Source: Akebia trifoliata (lineage: Eukaryota > Streptophyta > Magnoliopsida > Ranunculales > Lardizabalaceae). Taken from it: a DNA stretch of 64,000 nt. Numbering within the stretch: the first letter of the stretch is position 1; each line of letters opens with the position of its first letter. The notes under the pieces are model-generated. The model was given only the letters and a program-made list of their open reading frames with translations. It searched no databases and was not told the origin of the DNA. Positions 1 to 11,017 of the stretch are shown in pieces. The stretch lies in assembly GCA_017979445.1 (NCBI GenBank), contig CM030718.1, forward strand, positions 16,284,760-16,348,759, read 5' to 3'. Position numbers and translations under genes: made by a program.

Positions 1-560
1 ATTCTGGTTTGCACATAGAGCACGGATTGAAGAAAATAATTTAAGTCCGTACTCCATGTACGGACTGGGTATAATCCAAATAGTCTATGCATGGAGCACA
101 GACCGATCAAAATTTGCAGTCCATGCATTATGCACATACCAGTCCATTCATGTTTTGTATTGTGCTTAACCTAATGCATGGGGGTCCCAATCATTTGATT
201 AAAAAAACAAAAGCAAAAAAAAAATAAAAAAATAAAAAACAAAAAAAAAAAAGAATAACATTTTTGCAAAAGCCGAAATCAATTTATCCAAGACTCGTTA
301 GAAAACTCTTATTTTAAAGTTTTTTTATAAACTATCCCAAATTCAAAATCTTACACGAGCTCTGCGCCACGAGGTAGAGAAAATTAAAAGGCTCGCCTTG
401 TTAGAGCTCGTGCTTGGGTAGCCATTTCTTGTCATCAAATTCATCAAACTAAATTGGTATTTTCAAAACTTGTCTGAGCAAAATCCTCGGGCTCGTACAA
501 ATAAGGGTTTCATCTATTCTTTGGAGTTCTTTACATGCAACTATTGCAACTAAGGGCAGC
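1..560. other. Unassigned AT-rich sequence, no gene seen
   Basis: No convincing coding region. Positions 45-65 form a small perfect hairpin (8-bp arms, 5-nt loop), and related motifs built on CCATG/GTCCATGCA recur up to about 150, which recalls the subterminal repeats of DNA transposons. An A-rich tract lies near 200-255. The stretch up to 560 may be the internal 3' flank of the LTR that starts at 561, but no gag or pol homology is readable. Confidence 0.4.
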
Positions 561-2253
561 TGTAGACAATCAAATTTGACCGGGCCGTCGATGCAAATGC
601 CCCAAAAATTGGAAAGGGCCCCAAAGCCCAAACCTTGACAAAATTCTCTCTCTTCAAATAAGTAGCCCAAGGCCCTTTCCACGTGGCCCATGGACCCAAA
701 TCTACTTCACTCTTCTACACTCCTTAACACAACCCAACATTAGTCCAACCCATTACCATACCTACTCAACCTACCACCTAAACCCATGGATTCAAAACCC
801 AACAATCCAAGCCCAACCCATCACCTAAGCCCATTCAACTCAACCTTATCCATTACTATACCCAAGCCCAACCATTCTTCAACCCAATACTATACCTTTC
901 TAATCCATTACCTAAACCTAACTCTCAACCCAACATTACAACCATTCAACATGATCATCAAGGTGGGACATATGTCACCACCTCAACTCACCCCCTCATC
1001 CCACTACCTACCCCATTACCTTTTTCTCTAAACATCATCTACCCACATCTCAACTCATACCTCTATGTAACCTATCATTATTATTCCCTACAAACTCATT
1101 TTTACAATCCAAACCCACACCTTTTCTTTCAAATCAAATACTCACTCTATCTAATCAACCCATCTAAAATTTCTAATCTCCACATTGACACATGTCACCA
1201 TCTTTCTCACCCTCTCAAAACCTAATCAACCACCCTCTTACACCCCCCATTATCTTAAAACAAACACCACTCCCCTTCATCTCAACAAATACTCAACTTA
1301 TCAATCACTCTCTTACAACCCCCATTCTTTCAACCAAACTCCACTTATTTCATTTCACCAACACTCAACCCAAATGGGTTGAAAGATCCAACCCATTTGG
1401 GTTACAAATAACCTATTTAACTTCCCTCCCCTAAATACCCTTCCATCTCCTTCAATTTACACATACCCCTCTCTCAAACCCCTAACCATTCTATCATTTT
1501 CCACCACTTCACCCCATCTTACCCTTAAAAACACCCCCAAATTCTATAAAATCCCTTAATCCTCAACACAATTCTAACCTAATGCTTGAACTCCTAAGGA
1601 CTTAAAAATCATTCCCTTCAAGCTACAAGTCCATACTCACAACTTATCACTCACTCTCAACTTTCTCTATTCATAACTTACCACTCACTCTCAACTTTCT
1701 AATCTCGCAAGTAAATCAAGAAAATCAAGGAAGACTCATCCTTTGCAGGTTCAAGAAAGTCAACTCAAGAACAAGATGGGTTTTGGACAAAGATTACCCC
1801 CTTCTCTCCTCCCCACTTCCCTCTTCTACTTCACTCCATTTTCTACACTTATTCACGTACCATAAATGACTTGAACCATCAAAGAGCCCATTCTTCAATA
1901 AGGGTGCCATAAATGGTTTGAGCCAACATCAAAGTCTCTCATACTTGATGGCACATATCAGATTTTTTCGATTATTTTTAAAAAAGAACTGAATCCGAGG
2001 TTACCACTAACGGTGGAGAGAGTAGGGTGCCTAACACCTTCCCTATTCCAGAATATGGATCCCTTTACTTAGAATTAAAAGTTGGACCAAATGAGTTATA
2101 TCCATACGAGAGTCACTAAATGCCAATATAACACATTTTTCAAAGAATGTAACCTGAGTGTCTATTCACACCCTATACCAAAAAGAATGGTGGCGATTCC
2201 AAAATCCCATAAAGTGGTTGAGATATTCAAAAATGAATAATCTCATGTCCACA
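561..2253 (+). mobile_element. LTR of Ty3/gypsy family A, plus orientation
   Basis: It begins TGTAGACAATC and near its right end has GGTGCCTAACACCTTCC (about 2028), followed by GGTGGCGATTCC (about 2196). This pairing is typical of the 3' part of Tat-type gypsy LTRs. The same order of motifs, with alignable sequence between them, recurs on the minus strand at 25905-27652. The strand is strikingly G-poor from about 700 to 1700. No flanking target duplication was seen. Boundaries are approximate, the right one especially. Confidence 0.6.
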
Positions 2254-3973
2254 GTACCGAAGTAGGGATTTGCTATCGATTTTATTCTATAAGGATCATC
2301 TCATTGAAGGAGATGATCTTTATATAGATCTAGCCTTGCATACAATATGCTTTTGAAGAGTATTTGCTATGGTTATGGGTCCATTCTCATGAGTTGAGAA
2401 GGATCCGAATACTGATTGCCTTAAAATGGTTTTAAATCGATTTTTATTTCGAAAGTGGTTACCACTCCTATAATTTCAACCAAATTGAAGTCCGATTTAC
2501 CAGAGATAGGGGAGGGGAGTATTACATCTTGGAAGCTTTTTAAAAAATAAAAGAAATGAGGGGATAGTAGAAGGGGGATATGGAGAGGGGAGAGAGAAAG
2601 AGGAGAGGGGAGAGAAAAAGAGGAGGGGGTACGTGTTCTTTTGACCCACCTTTAAGCTTTAACTTGTTCTTCTTTCCCTTCCTTCCTTCTTCTTCTATGT
2701 TTTCTTCTTAGGTTCTTATTGTCCCTAGTAAAGTATGCAAATATATTTAAAGTAATGTGAGAATGTGAGAATAGAATAGATGAGAGTTGAGAGAAGATTT
2801 TTTTTCTTAAGACTTGGGTGTCATTTTGGAAGGTAAGGGGGGTTACTTTTGGAGGTAAAATAGGGTGAAAAGATAGAAGAGTAGAGAATAACATAGGTTT
2901 TAGGGTGAGGGGTGTGAAATTTAGAGTTGGGATGATGGTATTTTTGGAAGAAAGGTAAATTGATAGTTTTTTTTTTATTCAAATGGTTTAGATAATCCCC
3001 AGTCCATTTGGGTGGAGTGTTTGGTGAGGTGAGATGATGATGGATTTGGTTAAAAAAATAGGATTGAGTGTTAGTTGGGATGAGGAGGTGAGATTTTGAT
3101 TAGAAAAATGAGTTGTGTAAGGAGCTAGGTGTTTGGATTTTTGAGAGGATTAAGAGGATGATAACATGTGTCAAAAAGAGATGGGGAGGTGAGGTGATTA
3201 GATGAGTTGATTGGCTTGTGATAATGGGTTGAGGGTGAATGATAAAGGGAGGTGTGGGTTTTAACGTGAGTTGGTGGTGTATTTAAAGAAAAATAAGGTT
3301 AGGTTTATGACATGGGGTGTGGGTTGTGATGTGGGTTGATAGTGTGTTAGAGAAAAATATGGATTAGGATGTAAGGGGTATAGGTTGTGCTGTGAGTGGT
3401 TGGTTGTGTTAGAGACATGTGAGGAGTTAGGTTAGGTTGAATGAATTTTTTGGTAGGTGAGTTGTGATGATGACATGTGTCCTTTTGATGATTAAAAGGT
3501 GATTGGTTGATGTGAATAATGGTTTGTGGTTAAGGTTATGGATTATTGATGTGGGTTTGAATTGGTTGGAGCTATACTGTGTTGGGCTTGGATTTTTGGA
3601 AGGTTGTAGGTTATTTGGGATTGGGTAGGGTTTATCTTAGGATAGGGCTTAATGAGTTGGTGATTTCTAGGATTTGGGTAATATGGAATGGTGAGAAATG
3701 AATTTTTTGTAAGTTGTGGGTTCGTGGGCCTTAAACGTGTTTGGGTATTTATGATCCCGAGGGTGGAGCGGTGAAAAGTAAGGAAGGTGGGGGTACGCCA
3801 ATTCTTTTTGGTGAGTCCATTAGACCTTTAGGAGTCTTAGGAGCCCTCAAATCGATAAAAATATCACGTTTTGATGATTTAGGCTTTTTAGGCCCGTTGA
3901 CGAATCTTATCGAAAAAGTAGATATTTTTGGATCCTTTCAAGTGGGGCCCGTTTAAATTGAGGTGTCTATACA
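2254..3973 (-). mobile_element. LTR of family A, minus orientation, tail to tail with 561-2253
   Basis: Read on the minus strand it starts TGTATAGACACC at 3973 and follows the same order of landmarks as the plus copy. These include the pyrimidine-rich half, a GACACATGT-type motif (near 3165, compare 1188 on plus), the CCATTTGGGT region (near 3005, compare 1370-1400) and a GGTAACCAC motif near 2465. The plus strand is C-poor here, the mirror image of the left arm. The 3' end is degenerate, so the junction near 2254 is an estimate. Confidence 0.5.
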
Positions 3974-4113
3974 CTACAAACTAACAAAAATAAAATTTTA
4001 AAGCTCATTTATAGCATCCATTGACACTTTAATTGAATGGTGACGACTCAAAAATTCAAGTAGATGAGCTCAAACCTTCCCAAAGGTTTCGAAGCCCACG
4101 TATCTATAAGCAA
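3974..4113 (+). mobile_element. Fragment of a family A LTR 3' end
   Basis: GAATGGTGACGACTC, then a GAGCTCAAACCTT block and GAAGCCCACGTATCTA, match the terminal part of the minus-strand LTR at 25905-27652 read in the other direction. Only the last 140 bp or so of an LTR is present, directly abutting the 5' end of the minus-strand LTR. Confidence 0.5.
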
Positions 4114-4709
4114 ATTAGGAAGGACTTGCTCTTATACCAAATGATACGGATAAGGAAGAACAAAACACAAATAAAAGAAAAAATATTCCCTCTTATAGGT
4201 CTACACCAAGCCTAATAGAGATGATTGAGTATTTTTTCCTTGTACAATTGAATCGAATTACATCCTTTTATCTCTAGCAATTTTTGTTCAACATATCCAT
4301 AAAAACATCCCTAAGAATTCTCCCAAATAACTCTCCTAATGACACTCAAATAATATACTCCAAACATGATTCAAAACAGAAGTAGCAGAAATGGAATTTT
4401 AAAAGAAACAGACCTAGTCAAGGGCATATAGAATTCTCTTCGGTAGGTTTACGAACTAATAAGGTGGGTGAAACGAATAATAAATTAATTACTCCATTGA
4501 CCCACTTCTTCAGTGGGTGTGTGAAACGTATAACGAGCAGGGTGCAACTATAGCGCGCGCTTATGTAATTCCTAGAAGTTCGTCAGAATTTCAAAAACTT
4601 GTTATACGAAATTACGAACTCTTGTTGTCGAAATGCCCATTCGCCATGAAAGAACACAGTAAACCTCGTTGTGTACGTTCTCCATCATCATCATTATTTC
4701 AACTAAATT
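4114..4709. other. Upstream flank and 5' UTR region of the PPR gene
   Basis: No separate gene is supported. The stretch should contain the promoter and 5' UTR of the gene that begins at 4710. I could not pick a convincing TATA box. An ATG at 4517 opens an 80-codon frame that overlaps the PPR start in another frame. It has no recognisable homology and would be an upstream ORF only if transcription starts before it. Confidence 0.4.
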
Positions 4710-7700
4710 ATGAAATTCATGGCTCCAACACAGATTTCTCTTCTGGGGTCCTTCTCTAACTCTTTGATTTATCCCTTCCCGCGAAAAATCACGGAGGAAA
4801 CTACTTCAAAATCACTCCAAAAGCTCCGAAAGGTACTACAAAACTTTGTATTCTCCCTTCTATGTCTTCTAATTCATTTTCTACGATTTAATTCGCTTTC
4901 CTTTCCTACTGCCAATTGGTAAATTGCAGTTTTTTGGTTGGAATGTTGGTCGTTTGACTTCAGCTGGTTTCAGTACTTCTTTGATTTCCCGTTCCTTCGA
5001 TTACTTCTCTGACGGGGAAACAGGTGGAAATGTGTTTGAAGGAATAAACGAGAAATATGGTTTTGATTTTCTCCATCAAATGGAAGAACGTGGTGTTCCA
5101 CCCGATTGTAATACCTACATTTGGCTCTTGGAGGGATGTTTGAATTCTGGTTCGTTAAGATATGCTAAGAGGCTTCACGGGAGGATATTGAAATCGGGTT
5201 TTGATGGAGAATCCATTTTGTGTAGACAGCTGATTGATTTTTATTTGGGCTTTGGCGATTTAAATGATGCAGTCAAGGTGTTCGATCAAATGCCCGAAAG
5301 AAATGTATCTTCTTGGAATAGTATAATTTATGGATTCCTAATGAAGAAAATGTATCACTTGGTATTTAGTTTCTTTTTAAGAATGCTAGAAGACCACACG
5401 AGTCCTGATCCTCATACTTTTGCCGGTGTCCTTAGGGCATGTAGTGGTTGTATTGCTACTTTCCACTTTGTTGAACAGATTCACTCTAATATTATTCATC
5501 ATGGTTTCACAACAAATCCTATTGTTTGTAATCCTTTGATTGATTTGTATTCAAAGAATGGATACATTAATTCGGCTCGATTGATCTTTCAAGAATTATG
5601 TATACGGGATAGTGTTTCTTGGGTAGCTATGATCTCCGGTTTCTCTCAGAATGGCCAAGAAAAGGAAGCTCTTGACCTCCTCTGCCAAATGCTGAAATCG
5701 GGAATCATCCCAACTCCTTATGTGTTCTCGAGTGTCTTAAGTGCCTCCACTAAAATAGAATTCTATGATTACGGAGAGCAACTCCATGCCCAAGTTTTTA
5801 AGTGGGGATTTTCATCTGAAACTTTTGTTTGCAATGCTCTTGTTACCATGTATTCTCGTCGTGGAAACTTGAACTCTGCTGAACGAATTTTCACCAAAAT
5901 GAACCATCGTGATAGAATAACATATAATTCACTTATCTCAGGGTTTGCTCAACGTGGGATTAGCGATAAAGCTCTCCAACTGTTTGAAAAGATGCAGCTT
6001 TCTGGTTTGAAACCAGACTGTGTTACTGTTGCAAGCCTCTTGAGTGCTTGTGCCTCTGTTGGGGCTCTTTGCAAGGGAAAGCAACTCCATTCCTATGCAA
6101 TTAAGGTAGGATTTTCTTCTGATATCATCATTGAAGGTTCTCTGCTTGACCTCTACGTCAAATGTTCTGATGTTGAAACTGCCCATGAATTCCTTAATTC
6201 TACAAGAAGAGAAAATGTGGTTCTATGGAATGTGATGCTCGTGGCTTACGGGCAATTGGGTAATCTGTCAGAGTCATTTGAGATATTCTCCCAAATGCAA
6301 ATTGCAGGTTTGAGACCTAATCAGTACACATACCCGAGTATATTGAGAACATGTACTTCTTTGGGAGCTCTAGATCTTGGAGAGCAGATCCATACCCAAA
6401 TCATAAAGACTGGTTTTGAGCTTAATGTGTATGTCTGTAGTGTGCTTATAGATATGTATGCTAAACATGGAAGGCTAGAAATTGCAAGAGAAATTCTTGG
6501 AAGACTCACTGAGAAAGATGTAGTTTCATGGACAGCCATGATTGCAGGGTATGCACAACATGAGTTGTGTGTGGAAGCTCTTAGACTTTTCAAAGAGATG
6601 CAAATCATAGGGATTCAATCGGATAATATTGGATTCTCAAGTGCACTTAGCGCATGCGCAGGAATTCAAGCACTAAAGCAAGGACGACAAATCCATGCCC
6701 AATCTTATATATCTGGTTATGCAATGGATCTTTCAATTGGGAACGCACTAATCAGTCTTTATGCTAGGTGTGGTAGAATCCAAGATGCTTATTCAGCTTT
6801 TGAGTTGATTAGCACTAAAGATCAGATTTCATGGAACGGACTGATATCAGGATTTGCACAAAGTGGGCACTATGATGAAGCTTTGCAAGTTTTCACTCAG
6901 ATGATTCAAGCGGAGGTGGGAGCTAATTTATTCACGTTTTGTTCAGCCGTGAGTGCTTCTGCCAACATAGCTGACATAAAACAAGGGAAGAAAATCCATT
7001 CTAGGATGATAAAAACTGGATACGATTCTGAGATCGAGTCTGGTAATGTTTTAATTACTCTGTATGCCAAGTGTGGAGACATTGACGATGCCAAAAGACA
7101 GTTTTGTGAGATGCAAGAGAGGAATGAGGTATCGTGGAATGCTATGATCACAGGATATTCTCAACATGGATTTGGTAATAAAGCGCTGCATCTCTTTGAG
7201 GAGATGAAACGTGAGGGCATGATGCCAAACCATGTTACTTATGTGGGTGTGCTATCAGCTTGTAGCCATGTGGGTTTGGTAAACGAAGGGCTCGGCTACT
7301 TAAAGTCCATGAGAGATGAACATGGCATAGTTCCTAGACCGGAACACTATGCATGTGTAGTGGATATTCTGGGCCGGGCTGGGATGTTAGAGCATGCAAG
7401 AAAGTTCATAGAGGAATTGCCAATTGATCCGGATGCTATGGTTTGGAGGACCCTTCTAAGCGCTTGTACGATTCACAAGAATCTGGAAATTGGGGAACTT
7501 GCAGCTCGGCATCTTCTAGAGTTGGAACCACAAGACTCGGCAACCTATGTTCTCTTATCAAATATATATGCGGTGGCTAAGAAATGGGATTGGAGGGATC
7601 GGATGAGACAGATGATGAAAGATAGAGGTGTGAAGAAGGAGCCTGGGCGTAGCTGGATCCAGGTTAACAACTCAGTTCATGCATTCTTTGTCGGTGATCG

Positions 7701-8049
7701 GTTACACCCACTAGCGTATAAAATATACGAGTTTTTAAATGATTTGAACAAACGAGCATCTGAAATTGGGTATGTGCAAGATCAAAACAGCCTTTTGCAG
7801 GATATCGAGCAAGGGCAAAAGGATCCAACCGTATATATTCACAGTGAGAAACTGGCTGTTACTTTTGGACTCATTAGTTTATCTCCCAAAATACCCTTAC
7901 TTGTAATTAAGAACCTCCGTATCTGCAATGATTGCCACAATTGGATGAAGCTCGTCTCAAAGATATCTAACCGAGCTCTTGTAGTGCGAGATTCATACCG
8001 CTTTCATCATTTTGAAGATGGGGTTTGTTCATGCAGAGATTACTGGTAG
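4710..8049 (+). CDS. PLS-class PPR protein with E/E+ and DYW domains, two exons (organellar RNA editing factor), At4g13650-like
   Basis: Exon 1 is 4710-4832 and exon 2 is 4930-8049; together they encode about 1080 residues. A second in-frame ATG at 4719 has the better plant context (ATGGCT) and gives 1077. The N-terminus is short, Ser/Thr/Lys-rich and suited to organelle import. About two dozen tandem PPR motifs of the P-L-S type follow, with repeated cores such as VCNALVTMYSRRGNLNSAE. Then come the E motifs with a KKEPGRSWIQV box and a complete DYW domain ending in DYW. The cytidine-deaminase-like zinc residues are present: HSE (His1012, Glu1014), CNDC (Cys1040, Cys1043) and CSC (Cys1074, Cys1076). 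Such proteins bind specific organellar transcripts and direct C-to-U editing; the target is not readable from sequence. The closest relative I recognise is Arabidopsis At4g13650, of near-identical length. The frame is unbroken across more than 3 kb, unlike everything around it, so it is very probably functional. Confidence 0.93.
4833..4929 (+). other. Predicted 97-bp GT-AG intron of the PPR gene
   Basis: The donor is AAAG|GTACTA at 4832/4833 and the acceptor AAATTGCAG|TTTTTT at 4929/4930. Removing it joins exon 1 (41 codons, phase 0) in frame to the long open frame. Without it the long frame has no ATG at its start: only TTG at 4924, and an in-frame stop at 4870-4872. AT-rich composition and length fit a small plant intron. 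Confidence 0.8.
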
Positions 8050-8269
8050 TCCAAACTGCAGCAATGCGATTTTTTAGGTATTTTATATATTGATCGATCC
8101 ACAGGATAATGTATATTAGTTTTTCTTCATTGCAAAAATGGTATCAATCAACACCAGCTTCACTCCTGTTGCCACAAACCCATAACAATGATTGTGATGA
8201 CTTCACTCAACAACCTTGAGCTTCTATTTTTTACAAGAGAAGAAGAACAATATAGAGATTTCTTTGTCA
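8050..8269 (+). other. 3' UTR / downstream flank of the PPR gene
   Basis: AT-rich, no coding potential. It ends at the insertion site of the hAT element; its last 8 bases (8270-8277) form the left target-site duplication. Confidence 0.5.
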
Positions 8270-8639
8270 CTCTCTACTAGGGCTGGCAATGGATCGGTTC
8301 GGTGCTAGATCAACCCCAATCCAATGCCGATCTGATCCGATCGGGTCACTAAATCATTGGACCAAATCTGACTTGATTACATGGTTCTTAATCCAAATCC
8401 GATTTGGATTGGATCAATGTATTTATATATATAACTTACATCTTATACATTTTGTTTTGCCTAGCAAAAAAATTTAAGGAGGGTGGTGTACATAGATTGA
8501 CATTTTCTCACCTTGACTAGACTAAAGGGAGATTATGAGAAGTAGAGGCAAGTAAAGTATGTTTGAATTGAGAGGTGTGAAAAATATGTCTAATTATATG
8601 AGGAGGTAAGTGAAAATATAATGAAAACCAGGGATTGAG

Positions 8640-8644
<5 letters not shown>

Positions 8645-8678
<34 letters not shown>
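8645..8678. repeat. (GA)n microsatellite inside the hAT element
   Basis: About 17 GA units in a row. A second shorter GA run lies at about 9240-9260 within the same element. Confidence 0.95.
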
Positions 8679-8680
<2 letters not shown>

Positions 8681-8699
8681 GAACAACTCTAGAGGAGAT

Positions 8700-9089
8700 G
8701 CAGCAATCCATTTACCTTTACTTAATAAATAATTTGCCCTTATATCCACTGGTTCCATAATCTCTTCTGGTTTTGAAAGCACAATACTCCTACCAATCTT
8801 TTTCCTGTAAACCAAAAATCACAAATAAAATATATTCAAATAAAGCATAAAAAAAAAAAAAACCCCAAAAAAGAGTCTAATATGTAATAAAAAACACAAG
8901 ATATGGAACCCCACCATCTCTAGAAACTTTGAGAACAGTAGATTTCCTTAGGGTTTCAGCCACAACCTTCATTATTTCCTCTGAAACATTATCTTGCTTC
9001 ACATTCTCTCCCAATCCAAGATGATTTCTCATCTGAGAGAATGAACAAATCGAAGCCACACTAACAACTAAAATTACAGTTAAGATCAA
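8700..9089 (-). pseudogene. Possible captured host-gene fragment within the hAT element
   Basis: On the minus strand, two coding-like blocks are separated by an intron-like gap. Block 1 (about 9089-8910) starts with a hydrophobic stretch (ILTVILVVSVASIC) and reads on as an amphipathic segment. Block 2 (about 8806-8700) follows an AT-rich tract ending in TTTACAG and includes SIVLSKPEEIMEPVDIRANY. The blocks read like exons of a plant protein with one membrane segment, but I do not recognise the family. The reading frames are not joined by an obvious GT donor, so it is broken or misread. hAT elements carrying host sequence (Pack-type) are known. Alternatively these are chance frames. Confidence 0.35.
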
Positions 9090-9617
9090 AGAAAAAGATC
9101 TAAAAGGGGGGAAATCTCAATAATCCCATCAGTTGATTGGATTGTTGGTGGGTAAATAAAAAAGGGAAGAAGGGGGTTGGACTTAATTTGTGTAGAGGTG
9201 TAAGAACAACAATGACAAGAGGAGGGGTAGCAATGGGTAGAGAGAGAGAGAGAGAGAGATGATCTTCCATTGCCATGTAAGGACTTTTCAAGATGGTGGT
9301 GATGTCAGTTGTGGTCAGCTTATGCAGATTTGCTAGAGGAGATGATGAAGAGAAACAAGAGATGAAAAGAAAACCCTGATGAAATGTTGAAAAGAGTAAA
9401 GACAAGGTATGTGGGTAATAAAAATTAAAAAAAATTTGTAATTACATTCAGATTGGGTTGGGATTGATCTGAATCTGATTCGAAAATTTATCGGATCTGT
9501 GATTTTCAATCTGAATCCGATCCGAAAATAGAAAAGGTTGACCCAAATCCTATTTTTCAGTTAGGATCAGATCGGATATTGAGCAAAACTCGGATCATTG
9601 CCAGCCCTACTCTCTAC

Positions 9618-10060
9618 TCAAAAAGTAAAGTACCCTTTTAAGAGAAAAACCCCTTTTATATATGAACCATAACAACTAATTTTATTGTTTCATTTCACAA
9701 GCTGAAAAGTTAAAACCAAGTTGATTTTGATTGGAATTCACATAGTTTGCAAATTCAATTTAGTTATAAAACTTCAATGGACAATCAAGTTGCTCTAGCT
9801 ACAAAAATTGACTGAACTTCTTGCAAATGTCAACTGTTACTGACTAGCTTTTGGATGTCATTTTTCTAATTTTCTTGTTTAATAAATAGATTTATGAAAT
9901 TTTTAGTTGTTAGTTGATATTCTTTTTCTTTTCTTTCTTCTTTCTTTCCTTATTGAATCAGTCACTAAGCTAGACTTGACATGTTAGCTGGTATCCTCAT
10001 TGAGCTTTGCTTTCCTTGGAATTTTTCTGCACCTTTTGAAATTTATGGAAACGTGCAGGT
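9618..10060. other. No gene seen
   Basis: AT-rich sequence with a T/C-rich tract at about 9920-9950, possibly intron or intergenic DNA belonging to the gene remnant that follows. No open frame or repeat was recognised. Confidence 0.4.
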
Positions 10061-10329
10061 TACCAAGAATGAGGCTGTTGTAAAGGTTTGATAACCACAA
10101 GTTTCAGCTGAAATCTAGGTGAGTCTTTATTTGAGAGAATGGAATTGGAGGGCATTGTTAAAGAAGTTTTTTCCTTTGCATGGTATGCTGACTCTTCCCT
10201 CCCACTTATTCTTGATATCAGTGGTACTTAAAGCATGACAAGCTTTTGTTTATAGATGAAGCAAAGAGGAAGCAGCTCTTAAGAACTTGGCCACTCAATT
10301 GGGTGAACTTCGCATGGCAGCCAATTAAT
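10061..10329 (+). pseudogene. Terminal exons of an unidentified host gene, frameshifted
   Basis: Two exon-like pieces flank an intron-like gap. Piece 1 (10061-10119) follows a GTGCAG acceptor and ends at an excellent donor, TCTAG|GTGAGT. It reads VTKNEAVVK and then, in another frame, FDNHKFQLKS, so a small indel is implied. Piece 2 (about 10266-10329) reads [20 protein letters not shown] and ends at a TAA. The second piece is coiled-coil-like and looks like a genuine C-terminus. I do not recognise the protein. No upstream exons were found, so this is either a truncated duplicate or the end of a gene with very long introns. Confidence 0.4.
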
Positions 10330-10337
10330 GAGATTTA

Positions 10338-11014
10338 GGGTATGTTTGATTGCATGGAAAGTGACTTTCCATGGAATTTGAAATCCATGGAAAAATAGTG
10401 GTGGAAAATAGGTAGGGTTGAAAAATCAAATTCCATTGTTTGATTGACTTGGATAAAATCATGGGAAAATTATATGAGGAAAAAGAAGAAGGAGAGGAGG
10501 AGGAGGAGAAAGAAGATAAGAGGAGCGGGAGAGGAAGAAGAGGAGGGGGGAGGATCTGGTGGCGGTGAAGGTAAGTGAAGAAGAAGATGGGAGAATGTTG
10601 TGGTGGCGGTGGAGGTAAGTGAGGAAGAAGATGATGAGGAAGATGAGGGGAGAACGTGGAGGTGGTGGCGGCGGAGGTGAGCGATGGAGAAGGATAAGAA
10701 GAGAGAGAGAGAGAGAGAAGGTTGCCGGAAATGACGGCGATGGAGACGACGATGGTGATGACGGCGAGGTTAGTGTGATGGTGGTGGTGGTGGTGATAGG
10801 GAAGAAGATATGAATGGGGAAAAATTGGGGATGGAAAATATGGGTGGATTTCACTTTCCCACCCGTATGGGTGGGAAAGTGAAATCCATGTTTAGGTGGA
10901 CTTTTTGATTGGGGTGGAAAATGAATTTCCATATGGAATCAAACATTTGAAAATTTTCATTTTCCATGAAAATTGATTTTCCACCTTATTTTCCATATGC
11001 AATCAAACATAGCC
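10338..11014. mobile_element. PIF/Harbinger-type MITE (Tourist-like)
   Basis: The 677-bp element is bounded by near-identical inverted ends: GGGTATGTTTGATTGCAT on the left and GGCTATGTTTGATTGCAT on the right in reverse complement. It is flanked by TTA on both sides (10335-10337 and 11015-11017), the target duplication of PIF/Harbinger elements. The interior is purine-rich with no transposase. It sits immediately after the TAA of the upstream gene remnant, that is, in what would be its 3' UTR. Confidence 0.8.
10846..10887. repeat. Perfect hairpin, 19-bp arms, 4-nt loop
   Basis: Positions 10846-10864 and 10869-10887 are exact reverse complements around a GTAT loop, with arm motif TTTCACTTTCCCACCC. 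It lies inside the Harbinger MITE near its right end and echoes the TTCCA-rich subterminal repeats. Confidence 0.9.
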
Positions 11015-11017
11015 TTA

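Larger units (their letters stand above)
8278..9609. mobile_element. Non-autonomous hAT-superfamily transposon
   Basis: The 1332-bp element has terminal inverted repeats TAGGGCTGGCAATG at both ends (14 bp perfect) and is flanked by a perfect 8-bp direct repeat CTCTCTAC (8270-8277 and 9610-9617), the hallmark of hAT insertion. Subterminal regions carry many GATCCGA/TCGGAT-like motifs on both sides, as transposase-binding clusters do. No transposase is encoded, so mobilisation would need one in trans. Fully intact target duplications suggest a fairly recent insertion, in or near the 3' flank of the PPR gene. Confidence 0.88.

Noticed and set aside
4517..4759. 80-codon frame overlapping the PPR start
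   Set aside because: Different frame from exon 1, no homology; at most an upstream ORF.
5938..7233. Four minus-strand frames under the PPR gene
   Set aside because: Shadows of the strongly conserved plus-strand PPR frame; no independent homology.
10459..10932. 157-codon minus-strand frame, rich in Ser, Pro, Leu and Ile
   Set aside because: It is the low-complexity GA/CT-rich interior of the Harbinger MITE. The composition alone keeps the frame open.
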